Assembly: GCA_963843945.1 (NCBI GenBank)
Contig: CAWJMF010000002.1
Coordinates: forward strand, 1,240,001 to 1,304,000
Direction: 5' to 3'
DNA: 64,000 bases
Source: CAWJMF01 sp963843945
GTDB lineage: Bacteria; Vulcanimicrobiota; Vulcanimicrobiia; Vulcanimicrobiales; Vulcanimicrobiaceae
The position numbers were made by a program, and so were the translations under genes. A model generated the notes under the pieces. The model ran no database searches. It was not told where the DNA came from and worked only from the letters and a program-made list of their open reading frames with translations. The first letter of the stretch is position 1. Each line of letters opens with the position of its first letter. Positions 32,215-42,100 of this stretch are shown piece by piece.

Positions 32215-33069
32215 ATGGCACTTCCGAAAATCTTAGCCCTGGTCATGATTATCTGCACGATGCTCGGTGCAGGCCTCGAAGTCGATTTCCAGCGCCTCCA
32301 AGCCACGCTCAAGGAGTACGGGCTGCTGGGTCGCGCGCTGCTGGCAAATTTCGTGCTCTTGCCGTTGTTTGCGTTCTTGCTCGTCCACTTTTTCAACGTG
32401 GGTGAGGATTTTTCGATCGGCATCCTCTTGATGTCGATGGCGCCCGGGGTTCCGTTTCTCGTCAATTCCGCCGGCCGCAAACAAGGGGGCAGCCTCGCGT
32501 TTTCGCTGGTGATTGCGTTCTTGTTCTCGGCACTTTCGGTGATCACCATACCGATAACCGCGTCGCTCGTGCTTCCGCCGGACGCCTTGGCCAACGTTCC
32601 GGCTTCGAAGTTTCTCACGACGCTCGTTTTGTTTCAGCTCATTCCGCTCGTAGCCGGTGCCCTCATCGGCCCGCGCCTACCGGCGCCGGTCGTAGCCAAC
32701 CTCGCCAAGATCCTGCGGATCGTCTTTTTTGCGGCCGTCTTGGTTCTTCTGGTGCTCGTTTTTCCGAAAATCGTTTCGTCGCTCGCATCGGTCTACGGGT
32801 TTGGCCGGCTGCTCATCATCGCGGCGATTGCCCTCTTCGCCCTGGCAATCGGCTTTCTGCTCGGGGGACCCGATCGCCAGTACCGGCGCACGCTTTCGGT
32901 TGCTACCGAACTGCGGAACATCGGACTCTGTCTCCTTATCGGAACGGGCAGCTTCGCGGACACCCTGGTCGTACCGACGATCCTCTCGTACTTCATCGTC
33001 TCGTTCGTGTTAAGTCTGCCCATCCGCATCATCTACCAGCGGACGAGGGAGGCGGCAGCGGCGGCCTGA
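32215..33069 (+). CDS. BASS family (bile acid:sodium symporter-like) transporter
   Basis: A 284-residue protein with about nine membrane helices. Features of the family: LGAGLEVDFQRLQATLKEYG near the start and ILLMSMAPGVPFLVNSAGRK plus ATELRNIGLCLLIGTG, which are the two crossover regions that bind the anion and sodium. Substrates of bacterial members are organic anions such as pantothenate, pyruvate or sulfonates; none is shown here. Position after the sulfatase hints at a sulfated or desulfated organic acid. Confidence 0.82.
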   Translation: MALPKILALVMIICTMLGAGLEVDFQRLQATLKEYGLLGRALLANFVLLPLFAFLLVHFFNVGEDFSIGILLMSMAPGVPFLVNSAGRKQGGSLAFSLVIAFLFSALSVITIPITASLVLPPDALANVPASKFLTTLVLFQLIPLVAGALIGPRLPAPVVANLAKILRIVFFAAVLVLLVLVFPKIVSSLASVYGFGRLLIIAAIALFALAIGFLLGGPDRQYRRTLSVATELRNIGLCLLIGTGSFADTLVVPTILSYFIVSFVLSLPIRIIYQRTREAAAAA

Positions 33070-33082
33070 AGCGGACAGCGCA

Positions 33083-33835
33083 ATGCAACCTTCGATCGTC
33101 AACTTCCCCCTCGACGCCCTCGGAACGATGGGCATCGTCAGCCTCATCGCGGCGACGACGAACGCCTTCAACGGCGCGCTGCTGGCGCGCCGTCCGGATC
33201 ACTACCACCACTTCACCGTCGTGGGCGTGATCGCGCTAGCCTATGCGGGCGGAATCGGCGGGGGCGTGCTGCGCGACATCCTCGTCAACAAAATCCCCTC
33301 TCCGCTCGTGAACCCGTGGTATCTCATCTTCTGCCTCGCCGCGGCAATCCTCGCCTTGACGCTCGACTACTACAGCACGAAAGAATTTAAAGACGGTTTG
33401 TTCCAATTCATGACGGCCTTCACGCTTCCGTGGTACGCGATCGTCGGAGCGCAGACGGCGGTCGACGCGAAGCTGGGTTACGTCGCCGCGGTCCTGATCG
33501 GCGTGATCGCAACCACGGGCGGACGCTTCATCATCGACGTCGCCTGCAACGTCATTCCAAAACAACTCGTACGGGGCGAATTCTGGATGCTAACGGCCGC
33601 GGCAACGGCAGTGTTGTATCTTCTCCTGAACGAAACGTTCGGCTTATCGCAAGCGGTGGCCACCACGATTGCGGTCCTGTTCGGAGTCGGTTTCCGTCTA
33701 ACGGCGCAGACGCTGGGCTGGGAAGAGTGGGAGCCCTGGGAACCTCAAGACACCGAGAGCCCGGAAAAAGCTCGCGCAACGCTCGGACAAGGCCTTGAGG
33801 CCGAGTTCGATCCGGCGAAGCGACGGCCTTCCTAG
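33083..33835 (+). CDS. TRIC-type channel (UPF0126)
   Basis: A 250-residue membrane protein with seven helices in two inverted repeats, as in trimeric intracellular cation channels. The glycine-rich AYAGGIGGGVLRDIL and the second-repeat GVIATTGGRFIIDVACN are the pore-lining motifs. A polar tail of about 40 residues ends the protein. It follows the BASS-type gene by 13 bases. Bacterial relatives conduct K+ or other small cations; the amino-acid transport proposed for some family members is also possible. Confidence 0.87.
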   Translation: MQPSIVNFPLDALGTMGIVSLIAATTNAFNGALLARRPDHYHHFTVVGVIALAYAGGIGGGVLRDILVNKIPSPLVNPWYLIFCLAAAILALTLDYYSTKEFKDGLFQFMTAFTLPWYAIVGAQTAVDAKLGYVAAVLIGVIATTGGRFIIDVACNVIPKQLVRGEFWMLTAAATAVLYLLLNETFGLSQAVATTIAVLFGVGFRLTAQTLGWEEWEPWEPQDTESPEKARATLGQGLEAEFDPAKRRPS

Positions 33836-33885
33836 TACATCCGCGCAGCGATGGGCGATCCCGCAGTTGCGATCTCGCGCGTAAA

Positions 33886-34890
33886 TTATGGAAGCTTCAG
33901 TCCACGTTTGATCGGATAGAGCAGAGACCAATTGAATCGAAGCGTATAGTTCGGCGAGCTCATGGTCCGAACGACGTTTCCGAAATACTGCACGCCGAGT
34001 TGCATCGGCTGATCCGCGAGCTTAAAGGTCTTCGTGACTCCGGTCCCGATGGGAACGTTCCACTTTCCCTGCTGCGGCGTCGCGTTGAAGTTGTCGGTAA
34101 TCCCCGAACTGCCGACAAAGATCGCCCACGCATGCTTGAGGTTGTAATTTAAGAACGGCTGGATGAAAAACGTGCTGATGTCTGGTTTCGTCGGGTCTCC
34201 GCCGATCGACCACGACTGCGTCATCAAGACGCCCGTCACGATGTCGCCCGGCATGATCAATCCGACGATCGCGGGCCCGACGGCGTACTTCCCCGCGCTG
34301 AGTTGCGAAGGCGCTCCGGTCGGAAACAAGAACTGCGGGCCCGCTCCCCAGATGAGGTTTCCCGGCTTGGTCGGCGCGAAATAGAACTGCGGATTCAAGT
34401 CGCCGATGCCGAACGTGGCGCCGCATCCGAACGCGCTGGCACAAACCGAGGGGGGCGCTGACGACGGATTGTCGATGATCGGGATGATGGTCCGTGCGAT
34501 CAAGTTCCATTGCGAATTGAGCACGATCGGGACGACTGGCTGCAGGTTTATGTTGTACTGCAACCGCTGGTAAGGGCCGACGCCGAAGTTGAAGTTGTTT
34601 TGGAAAGGAACGATCGCGATATTTCCAACCGGATTCTGCGAGGCTTTGATGATTTGCTCTTGGAGCTTTTGCAGCTCTTCCGGCGTCAAAGCGGTCTGAT
34701 CGGACGGCGCGCCTAGAGGGACGGCGGGTGTCGGCAAGGCTCCGGGCGTTGCCGCCGCCGCGGGCGTCGCCGGCGCTACGGGCGGCGCGCTCTGAGCCAG
34801 CGCGGCGCCGGAGAGTAGCGGCACGAGCGCTAAACCGAGATAGACGGTAAGCGCAACGGCTCGCGCTTTGATATACCGTGCGGTTCTCAT
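33886..34890 (-). CDS. Secreted beta-barrel-like protein, possibly outer membrane
   Basis: A 334-residue protein with a signal peptide (VALTVYLGLALVPLLSGAALA) and a Pro/Ala-rich linker. The rest is a strand-rich body with many aromatic residues (FQNNFNFGVGPYQRLQYNIN, IIPIIDNP, FNWSLLYPIKRGLKLP) and a hydrophobic, aromatic-containing C-terminal region. It resembles the family that databases label neuromedin U or phenol-degradation MetA-like, which are predicted outer-membrane barrels. It is convergent with the TRIC gene. A role in passage of sulfated substrates across the outer membrane is conceivable but unproven. Confidence 0.7.
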   Translation of the reverse strand: MRTARYIKARAVALTVYLGLALVPLLSGAALAQSAPPVAPATPAAAATPGALPTPAVPLGAPSDQTALTPEELQKLQEQIIKASQNPVGNIAIVPFQNNFNFGVGPYQRLQYNINLQPVVPIVLNSQWNLIARTIIPIIDNPSSAPPSVCASAFGCGATFGIGDLNPQFYFAPTKPGNLIWGAGPQFLFPTGAPSQLSAGKYAVGPAIVGLIMPGDIVTGVLMTQSWSIGGDPTKPDISTFFIQPFLNYNLKHAWAIFVGSSGITDNFNATPQQGKWNVPIGTGVTKTFKLADQPMQLGVQYFGNVVRTMSSPNYTLRFNWSLLYPIKRGLKLP

Positions 34891-35061
34891 GAGCGAATCA
34901 AACCTTTCGTGAGCGCGAATAGCGCCCGGTCGCCGAAAGACGCCGGTCCGCCGCTGAAAATAGCGAGTTCTTCAGCACCGCCGCGACTTCCGGTGTTGGC
35001 CCGAATGCAGTGTGGCGCGTTTCGGAGCAGGACCTGAACGAACGGTACGATATCTGATAAC

Positions 35062-35100
35062 CGCTCTAATTACGAGAGCGCAAACAGGAAGGATACTTCC
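35062..35100 (+). other. Two tandem hairpins in the mgtC-like leader
   Basis: Stem 1 CGCTCT (35062-35067) / AGAGCG (35075-35080), loop of 7. Stem 2 GGAAG (35087-35091) / CTTCC (35096-35100), loop GATA. Both lie in the 262 bases between the divergent barrel gene and the MgtC start and may form a leader structure. No riboswitch class is recognised. Confidence 0.4.
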
Positions 35101-35152
35101 GAGGAATCCGAGGCACACTATCGACACCGCATCGCTCCGCGATCTCCACCAA

Positions 35153-35626
35153 GTGCCGCACTATCTCAGCAATACCGAGATGGCGCTTCGGCTCGCGGTC
35201 GGAACGATCGCGGGCCTCGCGATCGGCCTGGAGCGGCAAATCCGGCACCGCGCGGCCGGCTTGCAGACGAGTTCGCTCGTCACCGTCGGCGCGACGCTGT
35301 ATGCGACGATCGCCCCGTCCTTCGGTGCCGATAGCAACCTGCAAGTCATCGCGAACGTCGTGACCGGCGTCGGCTTTCTCGCCGGCGGCGTCATCCTCAA
35401 GGACGGAATGAGCGTCAGCGGACTGAACACCGCCGCGACGCTCTGGTCGGGCGCTGCCATCGGCGCGCTGGCCGGCATCGGTCTCTTTAACGAAGCCGCG
35501 CTCGGCGCGGTCGTCATCATCGGCTTGAATTTCTTCATGGGCCCGCTGGCAAACTTCATCGACCGGGACGTTGCGAAGGTCAGCCCTCCCGACGTACACG
35601 AAGTACCGGATCACGAGCAGTCCTGA
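35153..35626 (+). CDS. MgtC/SapB family membrane protein
   Basis: A 157-residue protein whose membrane domain matches MgtC: ALRLAVGTIAGLAIGLERQ, RAAGLQTSSLVTVGATLY, and GVGFLAGGVILKDGMSVSGLNTAATLW. It carries only the membrane half without the C-terminal ACT-like domain of Salmonella MgtC. Starts at GTG 35153 or ATG 35180 are likely; a longer frame from 35012 would include non-conserved text. Members modulate Mg2+ homeostasis or ATP synthase. The upstream region folds into two hairpins. Confidence 0.85.
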   Translation: MPHYLSNTEMALRLAVGTIAGLAIGLERQIRHRAAGLQTSSLVTVGATLYATIAPSFGADSNLQVIANVVTGVGFLAGGVILKDGMSVSGLNTAATLWSGAAIGALAGIGLFNEAALGAVVIIGLNFFMGPLANFIDRDVAKVSPPDVHEVPDHEQS

Positions 35627-35639
35627 CGGCGGCCGGCCG

Positions 35640-36230
35640 TTGACGGCGCCACGCCGGCGCGACTGGGGTGAGAGCGCGGCACTGCTCGTCTGCGTTTTGC
35701 TTTTCAACGGCCTTCCGAACCGTTACACGATCGGCACGCCGATCGTTGGAGCGGTGCTTGGCATCGTCGTCGGCACCCTTTTCCTCCTCTCCGTCTACAC
35801 GACGATCGTCGGCGAACGCAAGCTGACCCGCGGTGTGATGCTTGCGGCGGCCGTCATCATGGCTGGCGGTGTCGCGCTTTCCTTGAGCAAAATCGTTCAC
35901 CTCGTCATCTACGAGGCGTCGAAGATCGACGGCGTACGCCTCATCGAAACCGCGGTGCTGATCTGGGTTTCGAACATCGTCGTCTTCGCGATCATCTACC
36001 ACCTTCTCGGCGAGCGCCACTTTGTTTTTCCGCGACCGGAAGGGCAGCCGGCGAACCAACCGATGGCGTTTCTCGACTACATCTTCCTCTCGTTCACGAC
36101 CGGGACGGCGTTCAGCCCGACCGATACTGCACCGCTCACGACCACGGCCCGGATGTACATGATGGTCGAGTCGCTCGTCTCGCTCGTCGTCATCGCGATC
36201 GCCGCGGCGCGGGCGATCAACGTTCTTTAG
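35640..36230 (+). CDS. DUF1345-like membrane protein
   Basis: A 196-residue protein with about five helices. The last block (DYIFLSFTTGTAFSPTDTAP, then ESLVSLVVIAIAAARAINVL) resembles the DUF1345 family, whose end recalls an ion-channel pore-like helix. TTG at 35640 follows the mgtC stop by 13 bases and is the best start; upstream text reads in another style. Function unknown. Confidence 0.75.
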   Translation: MTAPRRRDWGESAALLVCVLLFNGLPNRYTIGTPIVGAVLGIVVGTLFLLSVYTTIVGERKLTRGVMLAAAVIMAGGVALSLSKIVHLVIYEASKIDGVRLIETAVLIWVSNIVVFAIIYHLLGERHFVFPRPEGQPANQPMAFLDYIFLSFTTGTAFSPTDTAPLTTTARMYMMVESLVSLVVIAIAAARAINVL

Positions 36231-36282
36231 TAGTATCGCATACGAGGGATTTGCAGAGATCGCGATCGCCGACGAACGAACC

Positions 36283-37089
36283 TTGAGACACCCGCTCGAG
36301 CGAAGGTACTTCATCGCGTCGGTGATTCTTAACTTTACGCTGATGGCCGTTGCGATCGCTTTTCTGGTGCACGAGCCGGAGTGGCTGAAGGCTCACCCAT
36401 TTTTCCAGAAGCAAGTCAGCGTCGCACGTTTTCTGGCGATCACGGCGCTCGTCGGAATACCGCTGCTCGTCTTGCGCCGAAACCAGCGTGAAGCATACAT
36501 TCGGGGTAATTCCGTTCGGCTCTCGCGAGGTCAGTTTCCCAAGGTGTACGCAATCTTAGAAGAGCACTGCCGAAGGCTCGGAATGGCGAACGTGCCCGAG
36601 CTTTTCATAACGAACAGCACGATCAAGCCCTTCTCGCAGACGTACTCTTCTTGGCGGGAAAATTACATCGTGCTGCACCAGGCCATGTTCGACATCGACT
36701 ACGAGAAAACGCTGGACGTGGTGGCCTTCACGCTGGGCCACGAATTGGGGGCGATTCGTCTCGGTCACACCGCAGTCTGGAACGAAATGCTCCTCACCTA
36801 CGTGTCGGCGGTCAGATGGCTCAAGAGCCCGCTCAACAGGGTTCGCGTGTTTTCGCGCGACCGCTACGGAGCTCACCTCGCACCCGGAGGTTTCCGAGGG
36901 CTGCTCATTCATGCGGCGGGCCGGCGCTTGATGGACGACGTCAACATCGAAGAATACCTCGAGCAGGCGCGCAAGTACGGCGGAGTCTGGTCGGGCGTCA
37001 ATACGTTTGTGGAACCCGTCCCGCAGGTTCTCGTCCGGATGCAACAACTGCGGGCGGCGGGCTTTCGGTACGAGCCACCCCAGCCCTGA
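36283..37089 (+). CDS. M48-like membrane peptidase with degenerate zinc site
   Basis: A predicted 268-residue protein with two N-terminal membrane helices followed by an Ste24/HtpX-type domain. The helix that should hold HExxH reads H153-E-L-G-A157-I-R-L-G-H, so the second His zinc ligand is Ala (GCG). Other family text, KVYAILEEHCRRLGM, PELFITNSTIKPFSQTYS and NYIVLHQAMFD, is well kept. It may bind no zinc at the normal site and act without proteolysis, or use the later His162. Start TTG 36283. It is convergent with the flavoprotein gene. Confidence 0.82.
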   Translation: MRHPLERRYFIASVILNFTLMAVAIAFLVHEPEWLKAHPFFQKQVSVARFLAITALVGIPLLVLRRNQREAYIRGNSVRLSRGQFPKVYAILEEHCRRLGMANVPELFITNSTIKPFSQTYSSWRENYIVLHQAMFDIDYEKTLDVVAFTLGHELGAIRLGHTAVWNEMLLTYVSAVRWLKSPLNRVRVFSRDRYGAHLAPGGFRGLLIHAAGRRLMDDVNIEEYLEQARKYGGVWSGVNTFVEPVPQVLVRMQQLRAAGFRYEPPQP

Positions 37090-38319
37090 TTAGTCGGCGG
37101 TCCAATCGAGCATCGTTTCCCACTCGTTCGGCGCGAACTCCGTCTTGGCTTTGATCGCTTCGACGTAACGCCGTTTCCCCGCGCGGTTGCCTTTGCCGAT
37201 CATCACCACGCCGGCGAGCCGGTTCGCAAAAAAGAACAGGGCGCGATAGTGCTTCTTCTCGCGGTCGATCTTGCGCACCATCTCGAGGTCTTCGCGATAT
37301 TCGGGGGAGATGCCGAACTGAGTGATCGTCTGCTCGGTGAAGAGCTTCGAAGAGTATTCCGGCACGTCGTGGTAGCGCTGATCGCCCCCCGCCATGTTGA
37401 TCGCGGCGACCTTGCCGTGCGCGCCGGCGTTGTTCCAGGTTCCGAGCCGATAGTTCATTTCAGCGACGGGGTCGTAGAACTCGGCCGCGTCACCGCCGGC
37501 GAAGATTCCCTTGACGTTCGTCTCGAGGCGGTCGTCGCAGACGATCCCGGTCTTCGTCTCGATCCCGGTACCCTCGAGCAATTCCATGTTGATCGTGAGC
37601 CCGAGACCGACGCCGACGCAGTCGGCGGGAATCTCGAGGCCGCCCGTGGTGACGACTTTCGTGACGGCGCCATTCGCGCGCACGAACTCGCGCACTTCTT
37701 CACCGTAGTGCACGTGCACGCCGTCCTGACGCGCCGCGTCGTCGATCATCTCGCCCGCAATCTCGTCGAGCATGCGCCGCAGGAAGCGCGGACCGCGCAA
37801 GAGCCAGTGCGTCTCCGCGCCGCGCGAGGCGAAGGCCTCGGCCAACTCGTAGGCGATGAACGAACCGCCGACGGCGACCGCCGACTTGGCGCTTTCGAGC
37901 TGCTGCGAGATCGCCTTGGTGTCGTCCATGTACTGAAAGTTGAAGACGTTCTCGGCGCCGTCGGCACCGGGCGCCGTACTCGGATTGGGGCGGCCGCCGG
38001 TCGCCACGAACAGCGCGTCGAACGGGTACCCCGTCGCGCCGGCGTACGCCACTTTCTCCACCGCATCGATCCGGTCGATGCGGGTCCGCAGGTGCAGGCC
38101 GATCGCGTGCTTCTCGTGCCAGGCGTCGTCCCGCATGATGACCTTGGCCTCGGTGACCTGCTTGCGCAGGAGCGGCGGCAGCGCGATGCGGTTGTAGAGG
38201 GGGTAGGGCTCGTCGGTGAAGAGCGCGATGCTGCAGGCCGGGTCGGCCTTCCGGAGTTGCTCGGCGGCGGTCGTGCCGGCAAACCCGTTGCCGACGATCA
38301 CGTATTTGCGGTCGCTCAC
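37090..38319 (-). CDS. FAD-dependent pyridine nucleotide-disulfide oxidoreductase-like protein
   Basis: A 409-residue flavoprotein of the NirB/NorW-like reductase type. KYVIVGNGFAGTTAAEQLRK binds FAD, SAVAVGGSFIAYELAEAF binds the nicotinamide cofactor, and GIFAGGDAAEFYDP is the FAD-closing motif. There is no redox-active CxxC. The C-terminal dimer-like domain ends with YVEAIKAKTEF. It may pass electrons from NAD(P)H to a small redox partner. Start GTG 38319. No partner gene is adjacent. Confidence 0.85.
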   Translation of the reverse strand: MSDRKYVIVGNGFAGTTAAEQLRKADPACSIALFTDEPYPLYNRIALPPLLRKQVTEAKVIMRDDAWHEKHAIGLHLRTRIDRIDAVEKVAYAGATGYPFDALFVATGGRPNPSTAPGADGAENVFNFQYMDDTKAISQQLESAKSAVAVGGSFIAYELAEAFASRGAETHWLLRGPRFLRRMLDEIAGEMIDDAARQDGVHVHYGEEVREFVRANGAVTKVVTTGGLEIPADCVGVGLGLTINMELLEGTGIETKTGIVCDDRLETNVKGIFAGGDAAEFYDPVAEMNYRLGTWNNAGAHGKVAAINMAGGDQRYHDVPEYSSKLFTEQTITQFGISPEYREDLEMVRKIDREKKHYRALFFFANRLAGVVMIGKGNRAGKRRYVEAIKAKTEFAPNEWETMLDWTAD

Positions 38320-38394
38320 AGTCCTCTGGTTGTCCCGAAAGTGCCCTCCGCCCGGTGGGGAAGGGACCCGGGTTCATGGAAAAAGCCGCTGGCG

Positions 38395-38745
38395 ATGGAA
38401 GTGCGCCTTGTTCAGCTCCTAGGGTCATTCATCACGACGTCCAGCGCGTACACCTTGGCGCGCCTGGAGTTCGCCATGCGGCACCCGGAGACGTCCGCAC
38501 CTCCGCTCATCCGCCGTTTATCGGACGCTTCGGAAGCCACCTTGCGGGCCGAGTGGGAAGAAGTCGAACGGCAGGTCGATTCGGCGCGCCGTTACGTGCG
38601 GGAGCAGGACGATTCGCGCGGGAAGCGCGCGGTATACGACCCGTCCTTCGGATGGCTGCAGCGAACGACCCGGGAGCTCGAGCAATACGCACGAGCGGTC
38701 CGCTGGGTTCTGACGGTCAACGACGGACGAACGGGGGAGATCTGA
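38395..38745 (+). CDS. Small helical protein of unknown function
   Basis: A 116-residue protein starting MEVRLVQLLGSF with a long charged helix (EEVERQVDSARRYVREQDD) in the middle. No family recognised. It shares one base with the start of the next gene (TGATG), so both are translated in coupled form. Divergent from the flavoprotein gene. Confidence 0.6.
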   Translation: MEVRLVQLLGSFITTSSAYTLARLEFAMRHPETSAPPLIRRLSDASEATLRAEWEEVERQVDSARRYVREQDDSRGKRAVYDPSFGWLQRTTRELEQYARAVRWVLTVNDGRTGEI

Positions 38746-39110
38746 TGAGCACCGATTGGAATGCAGCCGTCGAACAGTTGCTCGCGCAAGGCCGCGATTT
38801 TCAAAAGCAGATGGCCGACGCGATGAACCGCACGGCCGAAGACGTCAAGCCGCAGCTTCACGAGGCGGTGCGCCAAGCCCAAGAACTGCAGGCGACGCTG
38901 AGCAAGCACGCCGTCGAAACGGGCGGCATCGCCTCCGCCCAAGCGCAGACCGCGCTCGGGCACCTCAACGAGTTCGTCAAGATCGGCGCCAGCGCTGCGC
39001 GCGAGTCGGCGGAGCAAGCGCGGGCGACCGCCGCGCAGATGGCGGATCAGGCCCGCCGAATGGTCGAAGCCGCCAGCGCGGCCGCGGCCGCCGAAGCCAA
39101 AAAGCCCTAG
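38745..39110 (+). CDS. Phasin-like helical protein
   Basis: A 121-residue protein that is almost wholly alpha-helical, rich in Ala, Gln and Glu, with heptad-like spacing (EAVRQAQELQATLSKH, then ARESAEQARATAAQMADQAR). It resembles phasins or apolipoprotein-like helices that coat polyhydroxyalkanoate or lipid surfaces, a match by pattern only. GGGGAG lies upstream of the ATG. It ends near the stop of the convergent glutamate synthase gene. Confidence 0.7.
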   Translation: MSTDWNAAVEQLLAQGRDFQKQMADAMNRTAEDVKPQLHEAVRQAQELQATLSKHAVETGGIASAQAQTALGHLNEFVKIGASAARESAEQARATAAQMADQARRMVEAASAAAAAEAKKP

Positions 39111-39132
39111 GCCGAGGCCGCGAGCGGCAGGC

Positions 39133-42100
39133 TCAGCGCGCCAGCGATTCTGATGCGGCCACGCTGGCCGCCGGTTCCGGCAGGGGTTCTTCCGGGCTGA
39201 GCTTCGCGAAGCGGTCGAGCGCGCGCGGCCAATCGGCGAGCAGCGCCGCCGCGCGGCTGGAGCCGGTCGCTTCGGCATAGCGTCGCAGCAGAGCGTGGAG
39301 CCGGGCGACGTCCGGGTCGTCGGGCCGGCATACGCTGAGGCGGCAGGTCGTCGGACCCAGCGAAATGCCCGGTTCGGCTGGATCGAAGCGCTCGTCGCCC
39401 GTTGCGACGAACACGACCCCGCCGCTCATTCCGCTGGCGAAATTCTTTCCCGCCGGACCGAGCAGCGCCACGAGGCCGGCGGTCATGTACTCGCAGCAGT
39501 GATCGCCCGCGCCCTCGGCCACGAGGTCCGCGCCGCTGTTGCGCACCCCAAAACGCTCGCCGGCGCTGCCGCGCACGAAGCCTTCGCCGCCGCGTGCGCC
39601 GTAGAAACACGCGTTGCCGGCGACCGGTTCCACGCGCTCGCCGAAGCCGCGCACGGTGACGCGGCCGCCTTCCATGCTCTTGCCAACGTAGTCGTTCGCG
39701 TCGCCCTCGAGGTCGAGCGACATACCGTCCGTCAAGAACGCTCCAAAACTCTGCCCGGCCGAACCGCGATAGCGAACCTCGACGCGTTCGACCGGTTTGT
39801 CCTCGCTCCGTCGCACCACGATCTCGTTCGCGATGCGCGCGCCGACGGCGCGATCGGCGGGACGAATCGGCAGCGTGGGCGTCTCGCGCTGGCGCGCGAC
39901 CCAGGGCCGCGCGACCAAATCGTCGAGGTGCGTCGGTTCGAGCGCCGGGCGGCGCGGCGTCTCGGCGCGTTCGGGCAAGCGCAAGATCGCGCTGAGATCG
40001 ACGTCCTGCAAGCGTGGATCGTCGAGCGTGCGGCGACGGAGGAGATCCGAGCGGCCGTGCAGCTCTTCGAGGGTCCGCGCGCCGAGTGCGGCCATGCGGC
40101 GTCGCACGTCGCGCGCGACGAACTCGAGGAAAGCGACGGCCTCCTCGACGGTCCCGGCGAATTTCGCGCGCAACTTGGGGTCTTGACTCGCGATGCCGAC
40201 CGGACACGTATTCTTGTGGCACTGGCGCGCGTAGATGCAGCCGAGCGCGACGAGCAGCGCGCTGCCGAAACCGCAGGCGTCGGCGCCGAGCAGCGTCGCG
40301 ATGATCACGTCGCGCCCGCTCTTGAAGCCGCCGTCGACGCGCAACTTGACGCGCGAGCGCAATCCGTTCGCGAGCAGCGCGTGGTGCGTTTCGACGAGAC
40401 CGATCTCCCACGGCAAGCCGGCATGTTTGATCGACGAGAGCGGCGAGGCGCCCGTTCCGCCGTCGTGTCCGCTGATATGGATCACGTCGGCATCGGCTTT
40501 GGCGACGCCGCTCGCGACGTAGCCGATCCCCGACTGCGCGACCAGCTTCACCGCGATGCGCGCGTGCGGCGCGGCGCGGCGCAGGTCGTAGATCAATTCG
40601 GCCAGGTCCTCGATCGAGTAGATGTCGTGGTGCGGCGGCGGCGAGATCAGCGCTTGCCCCACCGATGCGCCGCGCAATTCCGCAATTTCTGCGGTCACCT
40701 TGAAGCCCGGAATCTGGCCACCTTCGCCGGGCTTCGAACCCTGCGCCATCTTGATCTCGACTTCGTCCGCGCTCGCCAGGTACGTCGCGCCCACGCCGAA
40801 GCGCGCCGACGCGACCTGCTTGATGCGGCTGCGGCCGCGGTCGACCTGGCGGTCGTAGCGGTACGGATGCTCGCCGCCTTCGCCCGAGTTGCTGCGCGCG
40901 CCGATCTTGTTGGTGGCGCGCGCGATGACCGCATGGACTTCGGAAGCGAGCGCGCCGTGGGACATCGCCGCGGTCACGAAGCGCTCGACGATCGAGGGGA
41001 TCGGTTCGACTTCCTCGAGCGGGATCGGATCGCGCAACGGCATCGCTTGCAACAGGTCCCGGAGCGTGACCGGCGCGCGTTCTTCCATCGCGTCCGAAAG
41101 CTTTTCGAAGGCTGCGTAATCGCCGTGCATCGCGCTGGCGCGCAGCGTCTTGATGACGTTCGGATCGAAGGCGTGACGCACGCCCTCGCGCCGGAAACGG
41201 AACAGCCCGCGGTCCGGCAAAGGATTCTCCGGTTTGCGCGATTCGGCGAACCAAGCACGCACGTCGTCTTCGAGTTCGGCGAAACCGACGGCCGGCACGT
41301 GGGCCGCCATCCCGGGAAAGCACAGCTCGACGACATCCTGGCGCAGTCCGATCGATTCGAAGGTCTGCGCCCCGACGTACGAGCGCAGCGTACAGATGCC
41401 GAGTTTGGCAAGAATCTTGAGCAGGCCGGCGCGCAGGCCCGTGACGTAGGCCGTGCCGCTGCCCGCGCGAACGGCGGCGCGCAGGCTCAGCCAGGGCGTA
41501 ACCACGTTCGCGCCGGCACCGATCAGCGCGGCGATCGCGTGGGCGTCGCGCGCGTAACCGTCGGCCACCGCGAGCGAGGCCTGCATGCGCAAGCCGCGCT
41601 GCACCAGGCGCTGGTGAATCGCGCCGGCCGCGAGTAAGGCCGGGACCATGGCCGCGTCGCGCCGGTCGTCGAGCACGAGCAGCGACGATCCGTCCCGCAC
41701 CGCATGCTCGGCCTCGTCGCACAGGCCGAGCAGACGCTCGTGCAGCGAGCCTTCGCCCAGTTCCAGCGCGAGCGCTTGCTGCCGCAGGCGCGCGTCGAAG
41801 CGCAGCGCGTCGAAGTCGAGCTCGGAAAGCACGGCGCTCTCAAGCTTCACGGCCGAATACGCGCCGGGAACGTCGCCGTTGATGTCGCCCGATCCTACCC
41901 AGGCGCGCATATCGAAAACCAGCGCCTCGCGCAGCGGATCGATCGGCGGGTTCGTCACCTGCGCAAAACGTTCGCGCAGGTATTCGGCGACGGGCGCGCG
42001 CCGTTCGAAAAACGCCGGCGTCGCGTCGTCGCCCATCGAGAGCGTCGGCTCGGCCGCACTCGCGAGGATGCCGACGACGTCTTTCAGCTCCTCGCGCGTC

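Noticed and set aside
39295..41637. A 780-codon plus-strand frame inside the glutamate synthase gene.
   Set aside because: Antisense shadow of gltB with skewed Arg/Ala content and no recognisable motif.
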